DNA from: SOKG01 sp964502665
GTDB taxonomy: Bacteria; Chloroflexota; Dehalococcoidia; SZUA-161
Assembly: GCA_964502665.1 (NCBI GenBank)
Contig: CAZCXP010000027.1
Location: forward strand, 1 to 22,242
Length of the DNA: 22,242 nt
Reading direction: 5' to 3'
Positions 21,928-22,242 of this stretch are shown here, in pieces. Every line of letters starts with the position of its first letter. Position 1 is the stretch's first letter. The notes beneath the pieces were generated by a model. That model was given only the letters and a program-made list of their open reading frames with translations. It was not told the DNA's origin and did not search any database. The position numbers and the translations under genes were made by a program.

Positions 21928-22242
21928 ATGTTAGATAGAGCCATAAGAAATTACGATTTTGATACCCCAGATGATGGTTTACATGAGCTAGTTGCGGCAA
22001 TCCTTCTAAGCAAAAAAGACTTTGAGATTGTGTTCACGCAGGACGAATACTACTATAAGGTTAAAGGCGGGGAAGATGGATATCTTTTTTACCGAAAAGG
22101 AAACCAAGACTGGGTTTTGATTGCCAATTGGTGTTTTTATGGTCTGTATATCGTGGTTAGACATAGAAAGCCAGCATGGTTGAGACCCATGTATAGGAGC
22201 TTATTTAATCAAATGAATTTCACCTCAGTCGTCTTTGGTGAT
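21928..22242 (+). CDS. Unrecognised protein, 3' end outside the window
   Basis: An open frame from ATG 21928 to the window edge (105 codons so far, no stop). The product begins MLDRAIRNYDFDTPDDGLHE and is rich in aromatic residues later (YLFYRKGNQDWVLIANWCFY), with no motif that I recognise. GAGGAGG (21915-21921) gives a strong ribosome site. It starts 16 bp after the nuclease stop, so the two probably form an operon. DNA here is very AT-rich (20 of 60 bases G or C in 22081-22140), unlike secA (42 of 60 in 19921-19980), which suggests recent acquisition. Confidence 0.75.
   Translation, partial: MLDRAIRNYDFDTPDDGLHELVAAILLSKKDFEIVFTQDEYYYKVKGGEDGYLFYRKGNQDWVLIANWCFYGLYIVVRHRKPAWLRPMYRSLFNQMNFTSVVFGD

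Overview
This window looks like a chromosomal piece of a Chloroflexota-type bacterium, most likely a Dehalococcoidia-like lineage from an assembled genome with a scaffold gap at 21698-21707. The taxonomic call is an inference. It rests on the gene neighbourhood, the frequent GTG and TTG starts, the many short palindromic intergenic repeats, the soluble multi-receiver signalling proteins and the style of the SecA and Prs sequences. No rRNA, tRNA or CRISPR array was seen.

Layout. Positions 1-274 hold three copies of a 92-bp hairpin-rich tandem repeat. Next come a NarL-type response regulator (521-1216) and a GNAT acetyltransferase (1418-1876), each behind a readable sigma-70 type promoter. On the minus strand, 1919-4837 encodes a 972-residue protein with a DivIVA-like N-terminus, 29 exact-length 26-residue coiled-coil repeats and a small C-terminal domain. 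After a repeat-rich gap comes a PhoB/OmpR-type regulator (5506-6189). It is followed by 11-bp-spaced TGTAAC/CGTAAC direct repeats, a three-way-junction inverted-repeat structure, and a tight operon: a soluble PAS histidine kinase, a protein made of two receivers, and a REC-PAS-HD-GYP c-di-GMP phosphodiesterase (6479-9772). Between repeat elements lies a methyltransferase/glycosyltransferase pair (10202-11781).

From 11960 to 15830 lie a membrane-bound NarI/HdrD-type Fe-S oxidoreductase (minus strand), possibly an ETF:menaquinone oxidoreductase, and a divergent pair of degV (fatty-acid-binding family) overlapping a degenerate plsY homologue. Two related MITE-like repeats in opposite orientation bracket this block. 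A P-loop kinase, prs, a hicB-hicA toxin-antitoxin pair and secA follow. The hicBA pair sits between two copies of the last codons of prs. The right edge is clearly AT-richer. It holds an EVE-domain plus PD-(D/E)XK nuclease fusion, broken by the N gap, and the start of an unrecognised gene, together a candidate modification-dependent defence module.

The observations most worth following are the DivIVA/26-mer repeat protein, the EVE-nuclease with its unknown partner, the three-way-junction element upstream of the kinase, the apparent non-canonical start of degV, and the hicBA insertion footprint.
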